Shown here in pieces: positions 1-8,018 of a stretch of DNA of 64,000 nucleotides. Under the pieces are notes generated by a model, which worked only from the letters and a program-made list of their open reading frames with translations, searched no databases and was not told the origin of the DNA. Location of the stretch: assembly GCF_021631985.1 (NCBI RefSeq), contig NZ_CP070225.1:1488001-1552000 (forward strand), written 5' to 3'. Each line of letters starts with the position of its first letter. Position 1 is the first letter of the stretch. The position numbers were made by a program, and so were the translations under genes. The stretch comes from Sandaracinus amylolyticus (GTDB lineage Bacteria > Myxococcota_A > Polyangia > Polyangiales > Sandaracinaceae).

Positions 1-1369
1 CCATCAGCGCGCTGGGGAAGGGCAGCTTCACGAAGTCGCCCGCGAGCCAGAGCCCCGGCACCGGCGTCTCCACGCCCGGCCGCGTCGCGTGCGATCCCGG
101 CGCGAACGAGGGGCAGTCACGACGCACGAGGTAACGCTCGTCGAGCACCTTCACGTCGCGCGCCTCGGGGTAGATCTCGTAGAGCCCGTCCATCAGCCCT
201 CGACGGATTTCGGCCTCGTCCATCCACTCGTCGACCGCGTACGCGTGCAGCTCGACGATCGATCCGCCGGTGCGTCGCGCCCACGCCGCGCTCTCGCCCT
301 CGAGCTTCTCGTAGATCGACACGTTGTCGAGGATGCCGAGCCCGGTCGTGCCCGCGAACGGCGCGCGATCCGCGCGCAGCGGGCGATCGATCCACAGCCT
401 CCACACGACGAACGGCAACGTCACCTCGAGCGACGCCACGTCGCGCTTCCACGCGTCCACCCGCGCCGACGATCCGTTCGCCTCCTCGCGCAGCGAAGGC
501 GACGCATCGATCAGCGCGCGCAGCGCGGGCACCGTCACCGCGAGCACCAGCGCGTCGCCCTCTTCGCTCCCGCTCGAGTGCTCGACCGTGAGGCGCGCGC
601 CCCGACGCACGACGCGCGAGACCTCGCTCTCCATCACGAAGCGCACGCCGCGCGCCTCGAGGTACGCGCGCAGCGGCTTCCACAGCGCGGTGGAGAACGG
701 CTCGCGCAGCACGTCGAACACGAGGCCCTCGGGGTTCCCGAGGAAGTAGAAGTGGAACATCGCGAGCAGCTCGGCCGCCGAGTACTCGTGCTCCGGATTG
801 AAGAACGAGTGCGCGAAGACATCGAACAGCATCTGCCGCGCGCGCGTCGGGAACCCCAGCGAGTCGAGGTACTCGCGCGCCGTCACGTGATCCCACTTCG
901 TGTAGGTCGCGCTCGGATCGAACGCGACCATCTCGGTCGCGGGCCGCACGTCGATGCGCGGCAGATCACGCAGGCGAAGCGACGGAGTGCGCCACACCAG
1001 CGCGAGCAGGTTGAGCGGCACGCGACGCGGCAGCCCCGAGAACGACTCGCTCCATCCGCGCGGTCCGAGCAGCGGATAGTCCTCGAGCGGCCGCAGGCAC
1101 GAGAGCGTCGGATCGATGCGCCGGAGCAGCGCGCGCACGCTGTAGTACTGCCGGAAGAACGCGTGGAACCCGCGCTCCATCTCGAAGCGCGTTCCATCCG
1201 CGAGCTGGTCCTCCCACGCGCCGACGCGCCCGCCGAGGTAGCGCTCCTTCTCGATCACCGTCACGCGCACGCCGCGCTCCGCGAGCACCGTCGCGGCCGC
1301 ACACCCCGCGAGCCCCCCGCCCACGATCACGACGTGCGCACGCTCGGCACCTGGACCCCTCGTCGTCAT
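1..1369 (-). CDS. FAD-dependent oxidoreductase, CrtU/phytoene-desaturase-like (3' end cut by window)
   Basis: Partial gene: about 456 codons are present and the reading frame runs off the left edge. The N-terminus carries the dinucleotide-binding Rossmann motif VVIVGGGLAG (residues about 13-22), followed by VIEKERYLGGRVGAWED, the FAD-binding pattern of the amine-oxidase/phytoene-desaturase superfamily. The segment GFHAFFRQYYSVRALLRRID (about residues 65-84) is typical of the isorenieratene-synthase (CrtU)-like branch. The last visible residues, GLWLAGDFVKLPFPS, are the second FAD-contact motif. Known members act on carotenoids or other polyprenoids; the substrate here is inferred only by family. 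The start ATG is at 1367-1369. It is divergent from the lipoprotein at 1476, leaving 106 bp for both promoters. No other carotenoid gene is visible nearby. Confidence 0.8.
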   Translation of the reverse strand, partial: MTTRGPGAERAHVVIVGGGLAGCAAATVLAERGVRVTVIEKERYLGGRVGAWEDQLADGTRFEMERGFHAFFRQYYSVRALLRRIDPTLSCLRPLEDYPLLGPRGWSESFSGLPRRVPLNLLALVWRTPSLRLRDLPRIDVRPATEMVAFDPSATYTKWDHVTAREYLDSLGFPTRARQMLFDVFAHSFFNPEHEYSAAELLAMFHFYFLGNPEGLVFDVLREPFSTALWKPLRAYLEARGVRFVMESEVSRVVRRGARLTVEHSSGSEEGDALVLAVTVPALRALIDASPSLREEANGSSARVDAWKRDVASLEVTLPFVVWRLWIDRPLRADRAPFAGTTGLGILDNVSIYEKLEGESAAWARRTGGSIVELHAYAVDEWMDEAEIRRGLMDGLYEIYPEARDVKVLDERYLVRRDCPSFAPGSHATRPGVETPVPGLWLAGDFVKLPFPSALM

Positions 1370-1475
1370 CCCCACCCTTTCGCGAGACCCGCTCACATGG
1401 GCACGCTCGCGCGCGCCGTCGAGACCACGCGCGCCGCTACTTACCACGCCGCGAGACCTGCTAGGTTCCGCGCGG

Positions 1476-1922
1476 ATGCGTCGCGCGCTCGGCTCGTTCG
1501 TGATCGCGATCGTGCTCGCCGCGTGCGGCGGAGTCGACCCCGGCACCGCGTGCAGCGCCGACGGCGAGTGCGGCGGTCGCATGATCTGCGTCACGATCGA
1601 CGAGATGCGATCCGCGTGCATGCTGCCCTGCAGCGACACGACGTGGGTCTGTCAGGACGGCAGCGTGTGCCTCCCGTCGCCGTCGAACGGTCGCGTGTGT
1701 TGGTACGGCGGCGGCATCCCCTTCGGCGCCGAGTGCGCCGAGGAGCTCGACTGCGAGCCCGGCGCGATCTGCCAGTCCGCGGTCTGCACGCAGTCGTGCC
1801 AGCTCACGCGCCCCGACTATCTCGACCCCGAAGATCCGTTCGTTCCCGAGTCGGTGTGCGACGAAGGACAGACCTGTCAGGGGCTCGCGTGGGACGGCAG
1901 CACCGGCTTCTGCACGCCCTAG
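1476..1922 (+). CDS. Small cysteine-rich lipoprotein, function unknown
   Basis: 148 residues. A short signal peptide with lipobox LAAC (Cys17) implies export and lipidation. The mature part has 16 further cysteines in pairs with acidic spacers (for example CSADGECGG, CAEELDCEPG, CQSAVCTQSC), suggesting a disulfide-rich extracytoplasmic module like those common in myxobacterial surface lipoproteins. No catalytic motif is seen. It stands alone. Its stop lies 2 bp from the stop of the convergent YjbQ gene, so the two transcripts must overlap or share a terminator. Function cannot be assigned. Confidence 0.72.
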   Translation: MRRALGSFVIAIVLAACGGVDPGTACSADGECGGRMICVTIDEMRSACMLPCSDTTWVCQDGSVCLPSPSNGRVCWYGGGIPFGAECAEELDCEPGAICQSAVCTQSCQLTRPDYLDPEDPFVPESVCDEGQTCQGLAWDGSTGFCTP

Positions 1923-1924
1923 GA

Positions 1925-2332
1925 TCACACGATCGAGATCGTCACGCGCCGCAGGTGCGACGCGCTGCGGTGCTCCCACAGGTACACGCCCTGCCACGTG
2001 CCGAGATCGCAGCGACCCTCGCTCACCGGCAGCGTGAGCGCGACCTGCGTGAGGACCGTGCGCACGTGCGCGGGCATGTCGTCGGGCCCTTCGTCGTCGT
2101 GCTCGAACAGCGCGTCTCCGTCGGGCACCAGGCGCGCGAAGAAGCGCTCGAGATCGCGCCGCACCGCGGCGTCGGCGTTCTCGCAGACGATCAAGCTCGC
2201 GCTCGTGTGGTGCACGAACACGTGACAGAGCCCCTCGTGCACGCCGGACTCCGCGACTGCGCGCTGCAGCTCGCGCGTGATCTCGTAGGTACCGCGACCG
2301 CGCGTCCGGACTTCGATCCTCTCTCGATGCAT
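1925..2332 (-). CDS. YjbQ/UPF0047 family protein
   Basis: 135 residues, the normal length for the family. The family core is visible: HHTSASLIVCENAD (about residues 41-54), DGDALFEHDDEGPDDMPAH and the C-terminal GTWQGVYLWEHR (about 111-122). These carry the conserved His/Ser/Glu cluster of the single-domain YjbQ fold. E. coli YjbQ was reported to have weak thiamine-phosphate-synthase activity when overexpressed; the true cellular role is not settled. The start ATG at 2330-2332 gives the family's N-terminus. A P460-like lipoprotein gene ends 14 bp upstream on the same strand, so the two may be co-transcribed. Confidence 0.9.
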   Translation of the reverse strand: MHRERIEVRTRGRGTYEITRELQRAVAESGVHEGLCHVFVHHTSASLIVCENADAAVRRDLERFFARLVPDGDALFEHDDEGPDDMPAHVRTVLTQVALTLPVSEGRCDLGTWQGVYLWEHRSASHLRRVTISIV

Positions 2333-2346
2333 CCGACTCCGATCCT

Positions 2347-2853
2347 TCAATCGAACAACGATCGATCGAATACGTAATCGCGATCGGGCACGAGCGTGTG
2401 ACACGAATTGCACGCTCCGTCGGACGAGCCCGGATATCCCGCGCCGGGCGGTGGGCTCTCTCCGCGCCAGACCACCACGACTCCGCCGCTCGCGTCGATC
2501 GCGAGATCGAAGAACTCCCATCCTCGCGCGCCGGTCGCGTTGAAGTCGCCGCCGCGCTTCACCATCGCGTGGATCTCCCACGTGGAGGGCTCTCCGAGCT
2601 CGGCGGTCTTCACGAGGATCGTGCCGACGGGGAAGGGCGCGCTCGCGCTCTCGGGCACGTGCGTGAAGTAGAGGCGACGCGTCGCTCCGTCCTCGTGCGC
2701 CATCGTCAGGCTGCCCGGCGGGAGCTCGAACGAAGGCCACTCGAGGAAGCGCTCGAAGTCCTCGTCGCGCGCGACGAATTCCGCGCCGGGCTCCGGCGCC
2801 GCGCACGCTGCGATCGAGCACGCGATCGCGAGCACGAAGAGCCCTCGGATCAT
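2347..2853 (-). CDS. Cytochrome P460-like haem lipoprotein
   Basis: 168 residues from the ATG at 2851-2853, chosen because it begins a clean signal peptide with lipobox SIAAC (Cys17). An upstream in-frame start at 2889 would add 12 charged residues before it and overlap the promoter zone of the imelysin operon. The mature domain resembles the P460/CXXCH group: aromatic strands (WEIHAMVKRGG, GWEFFDLAID) and one haem-attachment motif CNSCH (Cys148, Cys151, His152) near the C-terminus. A periplasmic or membrane-tethered mono-haem redox role is inferred. It is divergent from an iron-type operon whose second gene is also a c-type haem protein. P460 assignment is by pattern only. Confidence 0.68.
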   Translation of the reverse strand: MIRGLFVLAIACSIAACAAPEPGAEFVARDEDFERFLEWPSFELPPGSLTMAHEDGATRRLYFTHVPESASAPFPVGTILVKTAELGEPSTWEIHAMVKRGGDFNATGARGWEFFDLAIDASGGVVVVWRGESPPPGAGYPGSSDGACNSCHTLVPDRDYVFDRSLFD

Positions 2854-2904
2854 CACGCGAGAATGCCGATCTGGAGCTCGGCTTGACAATCGACGGTGCG
2901 CAAA

Positions 2905-2919
2905 TGAGAGTCGTTATCA
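2905..2919 (+). promoter_or_regulatory. Fur-like operator before the imelysin operon
   Basis: TGAGAGTCGTTATCA fits the 7-1-7 Fur/ferric-uptake box TGATAAT-N-ATTATCA at 11 of 14 arm positions. It is AT-rich against a very GC-rich background. A TTGACA hexamer lies just upstream (2883-2888), but no -10 at normal spacing is convincing. The site abuts or overlaps the start codon of the imelysin gene, so repressor binding would block both transcription and, on the DNA, the start region. A related 15-mer precedes the TonB-like gene at 7956. Fur binding is inferred. Confidence 0.55.
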
Positions 2920-4127
2920 TGGTATTTCCGACCCAGGGTCATCTATTCCGTGCTCTTCCGATCGCGCTCGCACTGAGCGCGTGTGGCGGCGAGAGCGCCC
3001 CACCGGTCACTGCGGAGGAGTCGCTCGAGGTGACCGAGACCTACGCGCGCATCCTGCACGCCGCGTACTCCGACGCGGTCACGGGCGCGCAGGCGCTCGA
3101 CGGCGCGATCGACGCGATGCTCGCGTCGCCCTCGGAGAGCACGCTCACCGCGGCGCGCACCGCGTGGACCGCGAGCCGCCCCGCGTACCTCGAGACCGAG
3201 GTCGCGCGCTTCTACGACGGCCCGATCGACGATCCCGAGACCGGCCCCGAGGGCCTCGTCAACGCGTGGCCGCTCGACGAGGCGTACATCGACTACGTCG
3301 TCGACGCGTCGGGCACGCCGGTCGAGGGTGGTCTGATCTACGACGACGCCGAGCTGCCCACGATCGACGAGGCATCGATCGCGGAGCGCAACCAGGTGGG
3401 CTCGGAGGAGAACGTCTCGACCGGCTATCACGCGGTCGAGTTCCTCCTCTGGGGCCAGGATCGCAGCACCACGGGCCCGGGCGCGCGCGCGCACACCGAC
3501 TACGTCGAGGGCGGCGAGGCCACTGGCGTGGCGCGTCGTCGTGCGTACCTCGCGGCGACCTCGTCGCTCCTCGTGACGCACCTCGAGGAGGTGCGCGACG
3601 CGTGGAGCGAGTCCGCCGGGAACTATCGCGCCGACATGATCGCCGCCGCCGACGAAGACCCGCGCGAGCCGCTGCGCCGCATCCTCGTGGGCATGGGCAG
3701 CCTCAGCGGCGCCGAGCTCGCGGGCGAGCGCATGAACGTCGCGTACATGACGAAGGAGCAGGAGGACGAGCACTCGTGCTTCAGCGACACGACGCTCCAG
3801 GATCAGCTCCACGACGCGATCGGCATCCGCAACGTCTACCTCGGTCGCTACACGCGCACCGACGGCAGCGTGGTCGAGGGCGAGAGCCTCTCGGATCTCG
3901 TCGCGTCGCGTGACGCCGATCTCGACGCGCGCATGCGCGAGCAGCTCGACGCGTCCGTCACCGCGATCGAGGCGATCCCCGGGCCCTTCGATCAGGCGAT
4001 CCTGGGCACCGACGACGCTGCCGGTCGCGTCGCGATCGCGGCCGCGGTCGATGCGCTGCGCGCGCAGACGCGTACGATCGCGGAGATCGCGGCGTTGCTC
4101 GGCGTGACGATCAACCTCGAGGAGTGA
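2919..4127 (+). CDS. Imelysin-family (M75) iron-regulated lipoprotein
   Basis: 402 residues from the ATG at 2919. It starts with a signal peptide ending in LSAC (Cys22), so it should be an outer-surface or periplasmic lipoprotein. The imelysin GxHxxE motif is present as GYHAVEFLLWGQD (Gly169, His171, Glu174). The two-lobed helical family includes IrpA and is tied to iron uptake rather than proteolysis. Start choice is awkward: ATG 2904 and TTG 2883 are also in frame, but only 2919 gives a plausible signal peptide, and the Fur-like box overlaps it. The stop overlaps the start of the di-haem gene (GTGATG), so translation is coupled. It heads an imelysin / di-haem oxidoreductase / imelysin / HTTM operon, an arrangement known around iron uptake. 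Confidence 0.88.
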   Translation: MVFPTQGHLFRALPIALALSACGGESAPPVTAEESLEVTETYARILHAAYSDAVTGAQALDGAIDAMLASPSESTLTAARTAWTASRPAYLETEVARFYDGPIDDPETGPEGLVNAWPLDEAYIDYVVDASGTPVEGGLIYDDAELPTIDEASIAERNQVGSEENVSTGYHAVEFLLWGQDRSTTGPGARAHTDYVEGGEATGVARRRAYLAATSSLLVTHLEEVRDAWSESAGNYRADMIAAADEDPREPLRRILVGMGSLSGAELAGERMNVAYMTKEQEDEHSCFSDTTLQDQLHDAIGIRNVYLGRYTRTDGSVVEGESLSDLVASRDADLDARMREQLDASVTAIEAIPGPFDQAILGTDDAAGRVAIAAAVDALRAQTRTIAEIAALLGVTINLEE

Positions 4128-5506
4128 TGGAACGCGCGGCGTCGTCGGTGATCCTGTCGGTCCTCGTGCTCGCGTGCGCGCCCGCGGATCCATCGGGCTA
4201 CGAGCCCGGTGAGGAGCGCTCGGGCGGAGACACGACGGTGTTCGACACGTCGCGCGCCGCGTACTCGATCTCCGCGCGCAACCTCACGTTCGACGAGCGC
4301 TCGCGCTTCCTCGTCGGCAACAACTTCTTCGGCGACAACTGGGTCGTCGCGCCGTCGTCGACGTCGGCGCGCGACGGCCTCGGGCCGCTGCACAACGCGC
4401 TCTCGTGTGGGTCCTGCCATCTCTTCGACGGACGCGGCGAGCCGCCGGGCGAAGGCGAGGAGATGGTCTCGATGCTCGTGCGCCTGAGCGTGCCCGGACA
4501 GGACGAGCACGGGGGCCCGCTCGGTGAGCCGACGTACGGCGGGCAGCTGCAGCCGCGCGCGATCCCCGGCGTGCCCCCCGAGGCCGCGACGCACCTCGCG
4601 TGGGAGGAGATCCCCGGCACCTACGAGGACGGCGAGGCGTACTCGCTGCGCCGTCCGATCCTCACGATCGACACGCTCGCCTACGGCCCGATGCAGGACG
4701 ACGTGATGACCAGCGCGCGCGTCGCGCCGCCGGTCTACGGCCTCGGCCTGCTCGAGGCGGTGCCCGACGCGACGCTGCTCGCGCTCGCCGATCCGAACGA
4801 CGCCGACGGCGACGGAATCTCGGGCCGCGTCAACCACGTGTGGGACGCGACGCGCGGCGAGACGGCGATCGGTCGCTTCGGATGGAAGGCGACGCAGCCC
4901 ACGATCCGCCAGCAGACCGCGGGCGCGTTCCTCGGTGATCTCGGGATCACGACGTCGCTCTTCCCGTCGCAGGAGTGCAGCGAGAGCGAGACCGAGTGCC
5001 GCGCGGCGACGGCCGGCGGTGAGCCGGAGTGCGAGGACGACATCCTCGACTTCGTCGTCTTCTACGGCCAGACGCTCGCCGTGCCGGCGCGCCGCGAGGC
5101 CGACGATCCCGAGGTGCTGCGCGGCAAGCGCCTGTTCCGCGACGCGGGCTGCGCGTCGTGCCACGTGCCACGCCTCGAGACCGGCGAGCACGAGATCAGC
5201 GCGCTCGCGGATCAGATCATCTACCCGTACACCGACATGCTGCTCCACGACGTCGGCGACGAGCTCGCGGATCACCGCCCCGACTTCGAGGCCGACGGTC
5301 GGGAGTGGCGCACGCCGCCGCTCTGGGGGATCGGGCTGCTCCAGACCGTGAATCGCCACCAGCTGCTGCTGCACGACGGGCGCGCGCGTGGCTTCGCGGA
5401 GGCGATCCTCTGGCACGGCGGTGAGGCCGAGGCGTCGCGCGAGGCGTTCCGCGCGATGTCGCGCGACGAGCGCGAGGCGGTCCTGCGCTTCCTGGAGTCG
5501 TTGTGA
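4127..5506 (+). CDS. Di-haem oxidoreductase (DUF1111 / thiol-oxidoreductase-like) lipoprotein
   Basis: 459 residues from the ATG at 4127 (a GTG three bases earlier is possible). A signal peptide with lipobox LVLAC (Cys17) precedes two c-type haem motifs, CGSCH (Cys94-His98) and CASCH (Cys342-His346), the spacing of the DHOR/DUF1111 family. A DADGDGISGRVN loop (about 226-237) looks calcium-binding, as in related cytochrome peroxidases. These proteins occur next to imelysins in iron-acquisition loci. A periplasmic redox step on iron or its ligand is an inference. Start and stop both overlap neighbouring genes by a few bases, so the operon is tightly coupled. Confidence 0.88.
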   Translation: MERAASSVILSVLVLACAPADPSGYEPGEERSGGDTTVFDTSRAAYSISARNLTFDERSRFLVGNNFFGDNWVVAPSSTSARDGLGPLHNALSCGSCHLFDGRGEPPGEGEEMVSMLVRLSVPGQDEHGGPLGEPTYGGQLQPRAIPGVPPEAATHLAWEEIPGTYEDGEAYSLRRPILTIDTLAYGPMQDDVMTSARVAPPVYGLGLLEAVPDATLLALADPNDADGDGISGRVNHVWDATRGETAIGRFGWKATQPTIRQQTAGAFLGDLGITTSLFPSQECSESETECRAATAGGEPECEDDILDFVVFYGQTLAVPARREADDPEVLRGKRLFRDAGCASCHVPRLETGEHEISALADQIIYPYTDMLLHDVGDELADHRPDFEADGREWRTPPLWGIGLLQTVNRHQLLLHDGRARGFAEAILWHGGEAEASREAFRAMSRDEREAVLRFLESL

Positions 5507-6570
5507 ACAAGCTCCGCTCCGCCGCGATCGTGCTCGTCGTCGCGCTCGTCGCGACCGCGTGCGTGATCATCAGCAGCAACGCCGGCGGGGTCGATCGCGC
5601 GCCGGTGCTCCGCGACTCCGCGGAGATCGTGATCGTGCCCGGTTATCGCGCGCTCGCCGCGGAGGCGGTCACGCTGCGCGAGTCGCTCGACACGCTCTGC
5701 GCCGCGCCCGACGCCGAGTCGCTCGAGGGCGCGCGCACCGCGTTCCGCACGACGTCGCGCGCGTGGGAGCGCACGCTGCCGTGGGCGATCGGACCGATCG
5801 TCGACGAGCGCATCGAGGGCGACATCGCGTTCTGGCCCACGCGCCCGACGACCATCGAGTCCAGCCTCGCGTCCGCGACGACCATCGACGACGCGTGGGT
5901 CGACGGGCTCGGCGCGACCGCGAAGGGTCTGCCCGCGCTCGAGTACCTGCTCTTCGAGCGCGACGCGGTGCTCGAGGACGCACGACGCTGCGCCTACGCG
6001 GCCGCGCTGGGCGCGCACCTCGCGCGTACCACGCAGCGCCTCGTGGCCGCCTGGGAGGGCGGCTACACCGAGTCGTTCGCGACCGCAGGGCGCGGCAGCA
6101 CCGCGTGGCGCACCCAGCTCGACGCGCTCTCCGCGATGCTCACCGAGATGATCGCGTCGGTGCAGACGACGAAGATGACGAAGCTCGGCGTCCCGCTCGG
6201 CAACGAAGCGGGCGGGGTTCCGCAGCCGAGCGCGGTCGAGCTCCCCTACGCGCACGTCTCGATCGACGCGATGATCGCGACGCTCGAGGGCCTCCGCGCG
6301 CTCTGGCTCGTCGAAGGAGGCGAGGGCCTCGACGAGTGGGTGCGCGAGCGCGATCCGGCGCTCGCCGATCGTGTGCTCGTCGAGATCGACGCCGCGATCG
6401 CCGCGCTCCGCGCGATCCCCGAGCCGCTCTCGACCTACGTGCAGAGCGGAGACCTCACGGCGGGCGAGACCGCGTTCACTGCGCTGCGCGCGCTCGAGCG
6501 CACGCTCGCGACCGACGTCTCGGGCGCGATCGCGCTCTCGGTGATGTTCACCGACAACGACGGAGACTGA
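5503..6570 (+). CDS. Second imelysin-family lipoprotein
   Basis: 355 residues starting at GTG 5503, which overlaps the preceding TGA by 3 bases (GTGA). Signal peptide with lipobox VATAC (Cys20). The imelysin core motif appears as GLPALEYLLFERD (142-154): the His of GxHxxE in the first imelysin is replaced by Pro while the Glu is kept, a variant seen in the 'imelysin-like' partner gene of these loci. The middle resembles a duplicated four-helix arrangement. Probably binds a metal or haem ligand differently from its upstream paralogue and works with it outside the inner membrane (inference). The HTTM gene follows immediately. Confidence 0.83.
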   Translation: MNKLRSAAIVLVVALVATACVIISSNAGGVDRAPVLRDSAEIVIVPGYRALAAEAVTLRESLDTLCAAPDAESLEGARTAFRTTSRAWERTLPWAIGPIVDERIEGDIAFWPTRPTTIESSLASATTIDDAWVDGLGATAKGLPALEYLLFERDAVLEDARRCAYAAALGAHLARTTQRLVAAWEGGYTESFATAGRGSTAWRTQLDALSAMLTEMIASVQTTKMTKLGVPLGNEAGGVPQPSAVELPYAHVSIDAMIATLEGLRALWLVEGGEGLDEWVRERDPALADRVLVEIDAAIAALRAIPEPLSTYVQSGDLTAGETAFTALRALERTLATDVSGAIALSVMFTDNDGD

Positions 6571-7887
6571 GTGCGCGCGACCCTCGAGAGGCCGGTCGAC
6601 GGCGCGTCGCTCGGGGCGTTCCGGATCGCGTTCGGCGTCGTGATGCTGATCGCGATCGTGCGCTTCGCCGCGATGGGGTGGATCGACGAGCTCTACGTCC
6701 GCCCCACGTTCCACTTCACGTTCTGGGGCTTCGAGTGGGTGCGCCCCTGGCCGGGCATCGGCATGCACGTCCACTTCGCGGCGCTCGGCGTGCTCGCCGC
6801 GATGATCGCGCTCGGCGTGCGCGCGCGCATCGCGGCGCTGCTCTTCACGATCGGCTTCGCGTACGTCGAGCTCTGCGACGCGACGTACTACCTGAACCAC
6901 TACTACGCGATCGTCCTCTTCGGCGCGCTGCTCGCGGCCACTCCGTGCGATCGCGTCCTCGCGCGGGATGCGCGCGGTCGTCGCGATGCCCAGGTGCCCT
7001 TCGCCGCGATCCTCGCGCTGCGCGCGCAGCTCGGGATCGTCTACCTGTTCGCGGGGCTCGCGAAGCTGAACGCCGACTGGCTCGTGCACGGCGAGCCGCT
7101 GCGCACGTGGCTGCTCGCGCGCACCGATCTCCCGATCCTCGGCCCGCTCTTCGTGCACGAGGAAGTCGCGCTCGCGATGAGCTGGGCGGGCGCGCTCTTC
7201 GATCTCTCGATCCCGTTCCTGCTCTCGTGGCGTCGCACCCGCCCCCTCGCGTACCTCGCGGTCGTCGCGTTCCACGTCACGACCGCCGCGCTCTTCCGCA
7301 TCGGCATGTTCCCGTGGGTGATGATCGCGCTCACCCCGATCTTCTTCGCGCCGGACTGGCCGCGACGTCTGCTGCGCGCCGCGCCGATCGAGCACGCACG
7401 CGAGCGCATCGCGATCTCGCCGCTGGTCCTCGCGGCGCTCGGCGCGTGGATGCTCGTGCAGATCGCGCTGCCGCTGCGCCACCTCGCGTACGACCGCGAC
7501 GTGTACGCGGGCGATCGCCTGTGGACCGGCGAGGGCATGCGCTGGGCGTGGCACGTGATGATCTCGGAGCGCGCGGGCCTCGCGGAGCTGCGCGCGATCG
7601 ACGACGAAGGACGCAGCTACACGATCGATCCCTCGCGCGAGCTCACGCCGCTGCAGGTGCGGATGATGGCGATCGAGCCCGATCTGCTGCTGCGCTACGC
7701 GCACCACGTGCGCGACGAGCACGCGCGCCGCGGCCATCACGTGCGCGTGCACGCCGACGTGTTCGTGTCGCTCAACGGTCGCCGCAGCCGTCGCCTCGTC
7801 GATCCCGAGGTCGACCTCGCGTCGCAGCAGGACGGCCTCGGCGGCTACGCGTGGGTCTACCGCCGCGACGAAGCGCCCATCGAGTGA
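6571..7887 (+). CDS. HTTM-domain membrane protein (vitamin-K carboxylase-like)
   Basis: 438 residues; starts with GTG directly after the stop of the second imelysin gene. The first two-thirds are membrane segments (about GAFRIAFGVVMLIAIVRFAA, the VLAAMIALGV region and LAYLAVVAFHVTTAALF), with the family segments ATYYLNHYYAIVLFGALLA and LGIVYLFAGLAKLNADWL. The C-terminal third is soluble and rich in His and Arg. The HTTM fold is shared with vitamin-K-dependent gamma-carboxylase. Bacterial members next to imelysins are recognised but their reaction is unknown. Here it closes a four-gene operon controlled by the Fur-like site upstream of the first gene. Confidence 0.85.
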   Translation: MRATLERPVDGASLGAFRIAFGVVMLIAIVRFAAMGWIDELYVRPTFHFTFWGFEWVRPWPGIGMHVHFAALGVLAAMIALGVRARIAALLFTIGFAYVELCDATYYLNHYYAIVLFGALLAATPCDRVLARDARGRRDAQVPFAAILALRAQLGIVYLFAGLAKLNADWLVHGEPLRTWLLARTDLPILGPLFVHEEVALAMSWAGALFDLSIPFLLSWRRTRPLAYLAVVAFHVTTAALFRIGMFPWVMIALTPIFFAPDWPRRLLRAAPIEHARERIAISPLVLAALGAWMLVQIALPLRHLAYDRDVYAGDRLWTGEGMRWAWHVMISERAGLAELRAIDDEGRSYTIDPSRELTPLQVRMMAIEPDLLLRYAHHVRDEHARRGHHVRVHADVFVSLNGRRSRRLVDPEVDLASQQDGLGGYAWVYRRDEAPIE

Positions 7888-7920
7888 GAACGGCCACGGC
7901 GCGGCGTACGTCGTTCGCAC

Positions 7921-7981
7921 TTGACGGAGCGGGTCGGGATCGCACATACCAGGCGTGAGAACGATTCTCGGATTCGTTCTC
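7921..7981 (+). promoter_or_regulatory. Candidate promoter and inverted-repeat operator before the TonB-like gene
   Basis: TTGACG at 7921-7926 could be a -35, with a weak -10 about 7944-7950 (ACATAC). Just downstream is a perfect inverted repeat: GAGAACGA (7957-7964), 9-bp centre, TCGTTCTC (7974-7981). Its left part, TGAGAACGATTCTCG (7956-7970), also fits the 7-1-7 Fur pattern at 10 of 14 arm positions and shares TGAGA with the operator at 2905. It lies 38 bp before the start codon, around the expected +1, so repression by blocking RNA polymerase is plausible (inference). Confidence 0.5.
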
Positions 7982-8018
7982 TGGGTCCCGCACCGCAGCC
8001 ATCGACGCAGCACCACGA

